Positions 1 through 5,667 of a stretch of 7,663 nucleotides of DNA are shown piece by piece. How positions within the stretch are numbered: the first letter of the stretch is position 1; the number at the start of each line of letters is the position of its first letter. Both the position numbers and the translations under genes were made by a program. Under the pieces are notes generated by a model, which searched no databases, had not been told where the DNA came from, and was given only the letters and a program-made list of their open reading frames with translations. The stretch comes from Massilia sp. (lineage in GTDB: Bacteria; Pseudomonadota; Gammaproteobacteria; Burkholderiales; Burkholderiaceae_D): the NCBI GenBank assembly GCA_003520365.1, contig DOUW01000454.1, positions 456 to 8,118 of the forward strand, written 5' to 3'.

Positions 1-269
1 ATCACGCCGACCTCGAACAGCAGCTGGTCGCGCGCGTGCGCTTCGGCGCGGTAGGTCGTCGCCAGGTCGGTGACGATGATGCCAGTGCCGTCGCGCTCGG
101 TTTCGGGGACGCCGAACTCGAACAGGAAGCGGGCCCGTGCCTCGGAGATCATGGAGATCATCGAGTCGTTGCCGAGGTGGTTGGCGCCGTTGATGTCGGT
201 GACGCGCACCGTCAAGGGCGTGGAGTAGTAATACTGGTCTTCGGGGAAGTCGAGATGTAAGCGTGCCAT
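1..269 (-). CDS. Hotdog-fold acyl-CoA thioesterase family protein (3' part outside window)
   Basis: The first 89 codons of a minus-strand gene are visible, with no stop before the left edge. It starts MARLHLDFPEDQYYYSTPLT and continues with a stretch at residues 21-54 (RVTDINGANHLGNDSM, then an EARARFLFEFGV helix). That pattern matches the start of 4HBT/YbgC-like thioesterases: a strand, a D-x-N-x2-N-H-L-G-N turn, then a long helix with Glu/Arg. Such enzymes hydrolyse acyl-CoA thioesters in the cytoplasm; the substrate cannot be told from this fragment. The ATG at 269 is the only good start: the upstream gene ends at 288, leaving an 18-nt gap, so the two are probably co-transcribed. I see no strong Shine-Dalgarno in the gap, so translation may be coupled. 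The C-terminal half of the hotdog domain is missing from the window, so family assignment rests on the N-terminal motif alone. Confidence 0.75.
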   Translation of the reverse strand, partial: MARLHLDFPEDQYYYSTPLTVRVTDINGANHLGNDSMISMISEARARFLFEFGVPETERDGTGIIVTDLATTYRAEAHARDQLLFEVGV

Positions 270-287
270 CCGAAGATTCTAACCCCA

Positions 288-1748
288 TCAGGCGCTGGGA
301 CCCCTCACAATTTTGTAGACGCGGCCATTGCCGCTGACGATGTACAGCTCGCCGGCGCCATCGCGGCCGAAGGAAACGACCTGTCCGGGCGAGGCGATGG
401 CCCAGTCGCGCTGCTCGCCGACGCTGGTGCCGTTGGCCAGGAAGCTCTTCAGGAAGCCGCGGCAGTAATCCGAATAAACATAATGTCCGGCCAGTTCGGG
501 CAGCGCGCTGCCGCGGTAGACGTAGCCGCCGGTGATCGAGCAGCCGTTGACGTCGTCCGGCCCGTGTTCGTACTCGAAGGCCGGCAAGGTCAGGCCGACC
601 TGGTTGCAGATGCCGGTGCCATAGCAGGCCGTGCCCTCCATGATGTCCCAGCCGTAGTTCAGCCCGCCCTGGAGCACGGACGCGATGTCGATCTCTTCGC
701 GTTCGTTCTGGCCGACGTCGGCAATGTAGAGCTGCTCGCCGTCGAAGGCGAAGCGCCAGGGATTGCGCAGGCCGGAAGCCCAGATTTCAGGGCGCCGCCC
801 AGGCTGGTTGAGGTAAGGATTGTCAGGCGGAACGGTATACGGCTGGCCGGCGCTCGCGCCGCGCACGTCCACACGCAACAGCTTGCCCAGGTTGCTGGCG
901 AGGTTCTGGGCGTTGCCCATGGGGTCGCCCGCGCCGCCGCCGTCGCCGGTGGCGGCATACAGGAAGCCGTCCGGCCCGAAGGCGACCAGGCCGCCGAAAT
1001 GGTTGTCGTATTGCGGGTGCGGGACGCGCAGGATCACCAGGCCCGAGGTGGCGTCGGCCACGTTCGGCAGCGGCGAGCTGCTGAAGCGTTCGACGACGAT
1101 GTCCCGCTGGGGATCGACGTAATAGACGTAGAAGTAGCCGTTGCGGGCGAAGTCGGGGTCGAAGGCCATCGACAGCAGCCCGCCCTCGCCCTCGGTGAAG
1201 ACGCGCGCGCTGATGTCGAGCCAGGGCACCGTCAGCGTATTGCCGTTCTGCAGCACGCGGATGAGGCCGTTACGCTCGACCACGAACAAGCGCTCGTCGC
1301 CGGCCGGCGCAGCCACGAAGGTCGGATCGTCGAAGCTGCCGCCGACCTGGGACAGGGTCAGCGTGAGCGTGCCGGCGCCATAGGCGACGACGGCGCCGGC
1401 CGTGGCGCCGGCGTTGACGATGACGGTCTGGGTGGTCGGGGTGGGCGTGTAGGTGCCGGAACCCACCGCGACGTCGGACGCGGCGACGGTGTAGCTGCCC
1501 GGCGCCAGGTTGTCCAGGGTTTGCGAGCCCGTGAGGTCTTGCGTGAAATTGTTCGGACCCGTGACGCGCACGGCGGCGTTGGTGCCGGCGGGCAGGGCGG
1601 TGATGCTCACTTGCAGGGCGCCGGTGGTGGCGACGGGGGGCGGAGCGGGAACGCTGCCGGGATTGCCGCCGCCGCCGCCGCAGGCGGCCAGGGCCAGGGC
1701 GGTGACGCATCCCGCCAGTATTGTCCGCGCGCGCAGCAATTCGCTCAT
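288..1748 (-). CDS. PQQ-dependent sugar (aldose/sorbosone-type) dehydrogenase, lipoprotein
   Basis: Predicted to oxidise sugars or related alcohols with a pyrroloquinoline quinone cofactor, anchored to the envelope as a lipoprotein. The 486-residue product begins MSELLRARTI, has a hydrophobic signal and a lipobox L20-A21-A22-C23, then a Gly/Pro-rich linker (24-40). Residues 43-125 look like a small beta-sandwich (PEGA or carboxypeptidase-regulatory-like, ending LAPGSYTV...VNAG). From about 130 to 482 comes the six-bladed GSDH propeller: GGLLSMAFDPDF (189-200), YDNHFGG (247-253, His250 being the likely catalytic base), YAATGDGGGAGDP (264-276), NLGKLLRVDV (286-295), ASGLRNPWRF (324-333), IADVGQNEREEID (342-354), NYGWD (364-368), SITGGYVYRG (404-413) and SDYCRGFL (426-433). 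Cys375/381 and Cys403/429 could form disulfides. An in-frame upstream start at 1784 exists, but AGGAG six nt before 1748 and the signal peptide decide for 1748. No PQQ biosynthesis genes lie in the window. Confidence 0.9.
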   Translation of the reverse strand: MSELLRARTILAGCVTALALAACGGGGGNPGSVPAPPPVATTGALQVSITALPAGTNAAVRVTGPNNFTQDLTGSQTLDNLAPGSYTVAASDVAVGSGTYTPTPTTQTVIVNAGATAGAVVAYGAGTLTLTLSQVGGSFDDPTFVAAPAGDERLFVVERNGLIRVLQNGNTLTVPWLDISARVFTEGEGGLLSMAFDPDFARNGYFYVYYVDPQRDIVVERFSSSPLPNVADATSGLVILRVPHPQYDNHFGGLVAFGPDGFLYAATGDGGGAGDPMGNAQNLASNLGKLLRVDVRGASAGQPYTVPPDNPYLNQPGRRPEIWASGLRNPWRFAFDGEQLYIADVGQNEREEIDIASVLQGGLNYGWDIMEGTACYGTGICNQVGLTLPAFEYEHGPDDVNGCSITGGYVYRGSALPELAGHYVYSDYCRGFLKSFLANGTSVGEQRDWAIASPGQVVSFGRDGAGELYIVSGNGRVYKIVRGPSA

Positions 1749-1754
1749 CCGTAA

Positions 1755-1759
1755 CTCCT
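1755..1759 (-). promoter_or_regulatory. Shine-Dalgarno of the sugar dehydrogenase gene
   Basis: AGGAG on the minus strand, six nt upstream of the ATG at 1748. It selects the lipoprotein start over the longer open frame beginning at 1784, which would put 12 charged/polar residues ahead of the signal peptide. Confidence 0.8.
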
Positions 1760-1784
1760 GATATAAATCAATTCGTGGTTGCAC

Positions 1785-1790
1785 ATTCTA
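1785..1790 (-). promoter_or_regulatory. Putative -10 box for the sugar dehydrogenase gene
   Basis: TAGAAT on the minus strand (5/6 to the sigma70 -10 consensus), 36 nt upstream of the ATG at 1748, implying a leader of about 30 nt. The best -35 candidate (GAGTCA, 18-nt spacing) matches only 3/6, so this is a weak promoter or one needing an activator. It lies in the 138-bp divergent intergenic region shared with the phosphatidyltransferase gene. Confidence 0.4.
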
Positions 1791-1850
1791 GGGCAAATCC
1801 ACAATGCATGACTCCCGGCGCCGTGCGCGACCATGGTGCTCTTGCCACGG

Positions 1851-1856
1851 TAGAAT
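1851..1856 (+). promoter_or_regulatory. Putative -10 box for the phosphatidyltransferase gene
   Basis: TAGAAT on the plus strand, ending 30 nt before the TTG start at 1887. No recognisable -35 sits 16-18 nt upstream. The same bases include an in-frame TAG (1851-1853), so the reading frame cannot extend upstream of this point, which fits a short leader and a start at 1887. Confidence 0.4.
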
Positions 1857-1886
1857 ACGGCCATCCTTACCAAGTCCGGACATCAA

Positions 1887-2681
1887 TTGAACCAGCCCCG
1901 ACCCAAGCGCCTGGCGCGCGCCAAGTTTGCCCTGCCCAGTTTCGTCACCTTGCTGTCGATTGCCTGCGGTTTCGGCAGTATCGTCATCTCGGTCGACAAC
2001 GCCCAGGTCGGCGCACCGGGCGACTTCCGCCTGGCCGCCATCCTGCTGGTGCTGGCCGGCGTGTTCGACGCGCTCGACGGCTTCGTGGCGCGCGCCACCA
2101 ATACCCAGTCCAGCTTCGGCGTCCAGCTCGATTCGATCGCCGACGTGATGAACTTCGGCTGCGCGCCCGGCCTGCTGCTGTACTGCTACGGCTTTGCCCA
2201 GCTGGGCGCGGCGCACCCGACCATCGTGCGCATGGGCGGCCTGGCCTGCTTCATCTTCGTTGCCTGCGGCGCGCTGCGCCTGGCGCGCTTCAACGTCTCG
2301 GTCGGCAAGACCGACCCGCGCTACTTCGTCGGCATGCCGATCACGGCCGGCGCGGCCTGCGTCGCCTCGGTCGTCGTTGCCTGGCCCGATCCGGTGGTCA
2401 CCAACGCCCAGGCCTTTGCCGTGATGGCGCTGATGGTCGCCGTCGGCACCCTGATGGTCTCGACCGTAAGGTTTCCTAGCAGCAAGCAAAAACTGACCAA
2501 GGGAATGTACATCGTCCTGGCGGTGGCGGTTCTGCTGCTGATCATATTGCAGACACGCTTTTTCGTACTCTTCTTCCTGCTCTACATCTGCGCGACCCTG
2601 CTGCTGAACATTGCATGGCACGGCGGCTGGCGCGGCATTGCGCCGCCGAAGGTGTACGACGAGGACGAGTCCACCGCTTAA
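1887..2681 (+). CDS. pssA: CDP-diacylglycerol--serine O-phosphatidyltransferase (CDP-alcohol phosphatidyltransferase family)
   Basis: Integral inner-membrane enzyme expected to make phosphatidylserine (precursor of phosphatidylethanolamine) from CDP-diacylglycerol and serine. The 264-residue protein has the complete family signature D-G-x2-A-R-x8-G-x3-D-x3-D at residues 64-86, with the metal-binding aspartates at 61, 64, 82 and 86. ALRLARFN (129-136) and RYFVGMPITAG (145-155) are typical of the phosphatidylserine synthase subgroup. Hydrophobic segments lie near 15-36, 48-63, 90-108, 115-130, 151-166, 174-193, 207-222 and 225-243; the tail is acidic (DEDES). The start is TTG at 1887: an in-frame TAG at 1851 closes the frame upstream, no ATG or GTG lies between, and the next Met (88) is beyond the catalytic motif. 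No clear Shine-Dalgarno is seen. The gene stands alone on the plus strand. Another CDP-alcohol acceptor cannot be excluded from motifs alone. Confidence 0.87.
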   Translation: MNQPRPKRLARAKFALPSFVTLLSIACGFGSIVISVDNAQVGAPGDFRLAAILLVLAGVFDALDGFVARATNTQSSFGVQLDSIADVMNFGCAPGLLLYCYGFAQLGAAHPTIVRMGGLACFIFVACGALRLARFNVSVGKTDPRYFVGMPITAGAACVASVVVAWPDPVVTNAQAFAVMALMVAVGTLMVSTVRFPSSKQKLTKGMYIVLAVAVLLLIILQTRFFVLFFLLYICATLLLNIAWHGGWRGIAPPKVYDEDESTA

Positions 2682-2720
2682 GCGAACTTGTCGAGCAGGG
2701 CGGCCAGGAACGCCACAGTG
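2678..2720 (-). pseudogene. Remnant of the 3' end of a csoR-like (DUF156) gene
   Basis: Read on the minus strand, this stretch encodes D-T-V-A-F-L-A-A-L-L-D-K-F-A-stop. The intact repressor at 2932-3240 ends T-A-A-R-L-A-A-L-L-D-K-F-A-stop, so 11 of 13 aligned residues agree in the same frame and both end in a stop. Over the last nine sense codons every nucleotide difference is synonymous (CTG/TTG, TTC/TTT, GCT/GCC), and the stop is TAA instead of TGA. The remnant is cut at its 5' side exactly where the REP-type element begins (2721); in that frame a stop appears at 2750-2752, so nothing longer survives. Its TAA overlaps the TAA of the plus-strand phosphatidyltransferase in a TTAA palindrome. 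It has no start or RBS and is not expected to be expressed. Confidence 0.6.
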
Positions 2721-2905
2721 TCGTAGGGTGGGCACTCCGTGCCCACGCGTCAAGCGCGTGACCGCTAGCCACATGCAGTAATGTGTCGCTCGCAACGTGT
2801 GCGATGGATGCAACCTGGACGGGGTTGGCGTTAGCGGGCGATTAGCTCCAGCCAACGCGAAAGGATAGGCACGTAATGCGTGGGCACAGGGTGCCCACCC
2901 TACGA
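2721..2905. repeat. Paired inverted REP (BIME-like) element, 185 bp
   Basis: The two 30-nt ends (2721-2750 and 2876-2905) are inverted copies agreeing at 27/30 positions. Each end is itself a hairpin: GTGGGCAC / GTGCCCAC, an 8-bp stem with a 3-nt loop (TCC on the left, AGG on the right). The 125-nt interior carries no ORF of note but has another dyad, GTTGGC (2824-2829) with GCCAAC (2851-2856). REP pairs like this are usually mobilised in trans by RAYT (TnpA-REP) transposases; none is encoded here. The element sits between two convergent genes and could help terminate or insulate their transcripts, although no T-run follows the hairpins. It fills most of the 250-bp gap between the phosphatidyltransferase and the repressor. 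Confidence 0.8.
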
Positions 2906-2931
2906 ACTGCCTAAGAGCGCCTGTCAGCCGC

Positions 2932-3240
2932 TCAGGCAAACTTGTCGAGCAGGGCGGCCAACCGCGCCGCCGTCGCGCGTGCGTCCTCGAGACTGCCGGC
3001 CTGCTCGCTGTGGGTCACGACCGTTGCCGTGAGCAACTGAACGAAGGAGCGGTCGAGCGCCTTGCGCGCCGCTGCCATCTGCTGGGCGACGGCGTCGCAG
3101 TCCGAGGGCTCGGCCGCCAGCGCGATCAGTTTCTGTACCCCGCGCAGCTGGCCCTCGATGCGGGCCAGGCGGTTGAGCAGGTCTTTCTTCTGCTGCCCCG
3201 TCAGCGCGCGCCCCTCGACGATCTTGACGCTTTCCGCCAT
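2932..3240 (-). CDS. CsoR/FrmR/RcnR-family (DUF156) transcriptional repressor
   Basis: A 102-residue all-helical DNA-binding repressor, the usual family size (about 85-105), which represses its target until a metal ion or aldehyde modifies its sensor site. The helical core starts at LLNRLARIEGQLRG (21-34), the family's DNA-contacting region, followed by C48 in PSDCDAVAQQMAAARKAL and then FVQLLTATVVTHS. Counting from the conserved Cys, the residue at +25, which is His in CsoR, RcnR and FrmR, is Thr73; the residue at +29 (Cys in CsoR, His in RcnR) is His77. The start at 3240 is supported by GAGG about six nt upstream; the open frame to 3288 would overlap the preceding gene. It lies 7 nt after the aldo/keto reductase stop, so the two are almost certainly one transcript and that reductase is the likely regulated gene. 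The effector cannot be named from sequence. Confidence 0.88.
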   Translation of the reverse strand: MAESVKIVEGRALTGQQKKDLLNRLARIEGQLRGVQKLIALAAEPSDCDAVAQQMAAARKALDRSFVQLLTATVVTHSEQAGSLEDARATAARLAALLDKFA

Positions 3241-3247
3241 GGCGACC

Positions 3248-4165
3248 TCAGGCCACTTCGTGCCCGCGCGCCGCGCGCAGGATCGCAAACCAGTCGTCGC
3301 GCGCCAGCGTGACGCCGGTGGCCGCGACCGCGGCGGCCACCGATTCGATGCGGCCGCTGCCGGTCAGCGGAACCGGACGGCTCGGCAGCGCCATGATCCA
3401 GGCGAACACCACGCTGGCAAACGACTGGCCAAGGCGGTCGGCCACGTCCTGGATGGTGGCGCGCAGCTTGACGATGTGCGGATCGCTCGATGTGAACAGG
3501 CGTCCGCCGCCGAGCGGCGACCAGATCATCGGCGCCACGCCCAGGTCCTGCAGGCCGTCGAAGGTTTCGTCGAACATCGGCGCCGTGTGCAGCGGCGAGA
3601 ACTCGACCTGGTTGGTGGCCAGCGGCACGCGCCGGTTCAGGGCCTCGAACTGGTGGCGGGTGAAGTTCGACACGCCGACATGGCGCACCTTGCCGTCGCG
3701 CTGCAGGCGGGTGAAGGCCTCGGCGACCTCGTCGAAGTTCATCAGCGGATCGGGACGGTGGATCAGCAGCAGGTCGAGCCGGTCGGTGCCGAGCTGGCGC
3801 AGCGAGGCTTCGGCCGAGGCGACGATATGCTCGACACTGGTGTCGTAGTGCTGGATCGTGTGCGCCGGGCGGTTCGAGGACACCAGCTTGATGCCGCACT
3901 TGCTGACGATCTCGATCCGGTCGCGCAGCGAGGGGCGTTCGCGCAGGGCTTCGCCGAACAGGGTCTCGACGCCGTAGTCGCCGTAGATGTCGGCGTGGTC
4001 GAAACTCGTCACTCCGAGCGCAATGCATTCCTCGATGAAGGCGACGCGCGACGACACCGGCATCTTCCATTCGCCCATGCGCCACATGCCGGCGACGATG
4101 CGCGACAGTTCGAGGCCATCGCGGCGGGTGGCGATGCGGGGGCAGGTGGTGGAAGCTTGGGACAT
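3248..4165 (-). CDS. Aldo/keto reductase (YdhF-like)
   Basis: Cytoplasmic NADPH-dependent reductase of aldehydes or ketones with a TIM-barrel fold; the 305-residue length is normal. The catalytic tetrad is complete: Asp56 and Tyr61 in TSFDHADIYGDYG (53-65), Lys89 in IVSKCGIK (86-93) and His136 in LLLIHRPDPL (132-141). HVGVSNFT (162-169) and NQVEFSPLH (185-193) are barrel strands, IWSPLGGGRL (214-223) and LTGSGRIESV (267-276) the coenzyme loops. The pattern TSFDHADIYGDYG and the IHRPDPL strand resemble Escherichia coli YdhF-type members, whose physiological substrate is not settled. The ATG at 4165 has only a weak upstream purine run (AAGAAAG). The gene is first in a two-gene unit with the downstream CsoR-like repressor. 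An exact TATAAT box lies 32 nt upstream. Confidence 0.92.
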   Translation of the reverse strand: MSQASTTCPRIATRRDGLELSRIVAGMWRMGEWKMPVSSRVAFIEECIALGVTSFDHADIYGDYGVETLFGEALRERPSLRDRIEIVSKCGIKLVSSNRPAHTIQHYDTSVEHIVASAEASLRQLGTDRLDLLLIHRPDPLMNFDEVAEAFTRLQRDGKVRHVGVSNFTRHQFEALNRRVPLATNQVEFSPLHTAPMFDETFDGLQDLGVAPMIWSPLGGGRLFTSSDPHIVKLRATIQDVADRLGQSFASVVFAWIMALPSRPVPLTGSGRIESVAAAVAATGVTLARDDWFAILRAARGHEVA

Positions 4166-4197
4166 CGGCGGCTTTCTTGCATTTACGGTAACGAGGC

Positions 4198-4203
4198 ATT
4201 ATA
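4198..4203 (-). promoter_or_regulatory. Putative -10 box for the aldo/keto reductase-repressor operon
   Basis: Exact TATAAT on the minus strand, giving a predicted transcript start near 4190 and a leader of about 25 nt before the ATG at 4165. The -35 region is GC-rich and does not match TTGACA at 16-18 nt spacing, which fits a promoter controlled by a repressor. I could not pick out a clear G-tract operator of the CsoR type here. Confidence 0.5.
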
Positions 4204-4243
4204 GCGACCGCGTGCGGGATGCGCCGGACCGTAGGGTCGACAG

Positions 4244-4361
4244 TTGTAGGGTGGACACCTGTGTCCACGCTGTCTCATCGGTTTAGATACGGCGCCATAC
4301 GATCTCATGGCAATCGATGATCAGCCGCCGTACCGCGTGGGCACAGGTGTCTACCCTACGA
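4244..4361. repeat. Paired inverted REP (BIME-like) element, 118 bp
   Basis: Second copy of the same repeat type. The 27-nt ends (4244-4270 and 4335-4361) are inverted copies agreeing at 24/27 positions and are close relatives of the ends of the element at 2721-2905. The left end folds as GTGGACAC / GTGTCCAC with a 2-nt loop; relative to the first element the fifth stem base changes G to A and its partner C to T, a compensatory pair. The right stem contains two G.T pairings. The 64-nt interior is unlike that of the first element. It lies between the aldo/keto reductase promoter and the dacC terminator, with a truncated extra half-copy at 4230-4242. Together these fill most of the 274-bp gap between the two genes. 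Confidence 0.78.
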
Positions 4362-4381
4362 AAACCCGTAACCCGGCGGTC

Positions 4382-4418
4382 AAAACAAAAACGCCCGCCG
4401 GGCGAACCGGGCGGGCGT
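4382..4418 (-). terminator. Rho-independent terminator of dacC
   Basis: On the minus strand, a 9-bp perfect GC-rich stem (4391-4399 with 4410-4418), a G.G mismatch, two more pairs and a four-base loop are followed at once by TTTTTGTTTT (4391 down to 4382). It starts 21 nt after the dacC stop at 4440. It is the clearest terminator in the window and makes dacC the last gene of its transcript. Confidence 0.9.
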
Positions 4419-4439
4419 CGTTGCACGCGAATAAAACGC

Positions 4440-5585
4440 TTACTTCATCCAGAGGCGCAGCGAGTCCCAGGCGCGCCCGAAGATCGAGGCTTCCGGCACT
4501 TCTTCCAGCGCCACGACCGGCAGTACCAGCAGCGGCTTGCCGTCGACCATCATCTTCAGCGTGCCGACGCGGCCGTTCTTCGCCAGCGGGGCGACCAGCG
4601 GGTCCTTGCGCTCGAGCACAGGCTTGAGCTTGCCGGCGACGCCTTTCGGCACCGTCACCAGGACGTCGTTGGTGAAGCCGACCTTCACGTTCGATTGCGA
4701 ACCCTTCCACACTTCCGGCGTGGCCACGGCCTGGCCCTTCGCGTACAGCTTGACCGTGTCGAAGTTCTGGAAGCCCCAGTTCAGCAGCTTCTGGCTTTCC
4801 TGGGTACGCGCGCTGTCCGAGTTGGCGCCGGACAGCACCGAGATCAGGCGGCGTTCGCCGCTGTTGCCGTTCGGACGGCGCGCGGAGGCGATCATGCTGT
4901 AGCCCGAGGCGTCGGTGTGGCCGGTCTTCATGCCGTCCACGGTCGGGTCCAGCCACAGCAGGCGGTTGCGGTTCTGTTGGGTGATCTTGTTGTAGGTGAA
5001 CTGCTTGACCGAGTCGATCTTGTAGAACTCGGGGAAGTCGCGGATCACGTGGGTGGCCAGGCTGGCCAGGTCCTGCGCGGTCGAATAGTTGTCCGGGCTC
5101 GGCAGGCCGTGCGGGTTGGCGAACTTGGTGTTCTTCAGACCCATGCGCTGCGCTTCGCGGTTCATCAGGGTGACGAAGGTGCCTTCGTCGCCGGCGACCG
5201 CTTCGGCCAGCGCGACCGCGGCGTCGTTACCCGACTGCACCATCAGGCCATGCAGCAGGTCGTTGATGCTGACCGGGGTCGCCGGATCGATGAACATCTT
5301 CGAGCTGCTCGAGTCGACTTTCCAGGCGCGGGTCGAGACATTGACCATCTGCTCCAGGGTCAGCTTCTTGTCGCGGATCGCCTGGAAGGTGACGTAGGCC
5401 GTCATGATCTTGGTCAGCGATGCCGGTTCGATCCGCAGGTTCGGGTCCTGGGCCGCGATGACCTGGCCGCTGGTGGCGTCGAGCAGCAGCCACGATTTCG
5501 CTGCGATTTGAGGCGCGGGCACGCTTTGCGCGCTGGCCGAGATCATGACCAGGCTGGCGGCCACGGCTGCAATCAGTTTCTTCAT
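4440..5585 (-). CDS. dacC: D-alanyl-D-alanine carboxypeptidase, PBP5/6 family
   Basis: Removes the terminal D-Ala from peptidoglycan pentapeptides in the periplasm, limiting cross-linking and shaping the cell. The 381 residues begin with a signal peptide (MKKLIAAVAASLVMISASA, cleavage likely after Ala19). All three active-site motifs of the serine DD-peptidase fold are present: S56-L-T-K59, S118-G-N120 and K220-T-G222, with the usual TVDGMKTGHT context. Residues about 275-365 form the beta-rich C-terminal domain of PBP5, and the last 16 residues (ASIFGRAWDSLRLWMK) form the amphipathic helix that anchors these enzymes to the outer face of the inner membrane. Length matches PBP5/PBP6 (about 380-400). 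No clear Shine-Dalgarno precedes the ATG at 5585. The gene has its own terminator and a TATAAT box with a palindrome upstream, so it is probably monocistronic. The symbol dacA would serve equally well. Confidence 0.95.
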   Translation of the reverse strand: MKKLIAAVAASLVMISASAQSVPAPQIAAKSWLLLDATSGQVIAAQDPNLRIEPASLTKIMTAYVTFQAIRDKKLTLEQMVNVSTRAWKVDSSSSKMFIDPATPVSINDLLHGLMVQSGNDAAVALAEAVAGDEGTFVTLMNREAQRMGLKNTKFANPHGLPSPDNYSTAQDLASLATHVIRDFPEFYKIDSVKQFTYNKITQQNRNRLLWLDPTVDGMKTGHTDASGYSMIASARRPNGNSGERRLISVLSGANSDSARTQESQKLLNWGFQNFDTVKLYAKGQAVATPEVWKGSQSNVKVGFTNDVLVTVPKGVAGKLKPVLERKDPLVAPLAKNGRVGTLKMMVDGKPLLVLPVVALEEVPEASIFGRAWDSLRLWMK

Positions 5586-5621
5586 GGGAACTAAAGTCTC
5601 AATCTAGGGGTGGGTGAAGCG

Positions 5622-5649
5622 CAGGCAATGTGAGTACACACATTGCCTG
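5622..5649. promoter_or_regulatory. Perfect 11-bp palindrome in the dacC leader
   Basis: CAGGCAATGTG (5622-5632) and CACATTGCCTG (5639-5649) are perfect inverted repeats separated by six bases, themselves containing GTAC. Counting from the TATAAT at 5668-5673, it begins about 12 nt after the predicted transcript start and ends 37 nt before the dacC ATG. It could be a repressor operator or a 5'-UTR hairpin; there is no T-run, so a simple terminator is unlikely. Confidence 0.55.
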
Positions 5650-5667
5650 GAGTCAAAGAAGGGACTC

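Noticed and set aside
483..1754. Long plus-strand open frame (423 codons) opposite the sugar dehydrogenase
   Set aside because: It mirrors the minus-strand coding frame in high-GC DNA, is rich in Arg/Ala/Gly/Val with no domain, and the minus frame has clear GSDH motifs, a lipobox and an RBS.
1749..1784. N-terminal extension of the sugar dehydrogenase by 12 residues
   Set aside because: It would place charged residues ahead of a good lipoprotein signal, and AGGAG is correctly spaced for the start at 1748.
2721..2905. IS element or transposon interpretation of the first repeat pair
   Set aside because: No transposase, no flanking short target duplication at the element's edges; the 25-nt direct repeat nearby is coding remnant of the repressor gene rather than a target-site duplication.
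1788..2939. 383-codon minus-strand open frame across pssA and the first REP element
   Set aside because: Antisense shadow of pssA with low-complexity His/Gln/Arg composition; it runs through the repeat element and has no recognisable family.
3062..4204. 380-codon plus-strand open frame opposite the reductase and repressor
   Set aside because: Shadow frame; both minus-strand genes have intact family motifs and tight spacing.
4317..5594. 425-codon plus-strand open frame opposite dacC
   Set aside because: Shadow frame overlapping a REP element, a terminator and the whole of dacC; no motifs.
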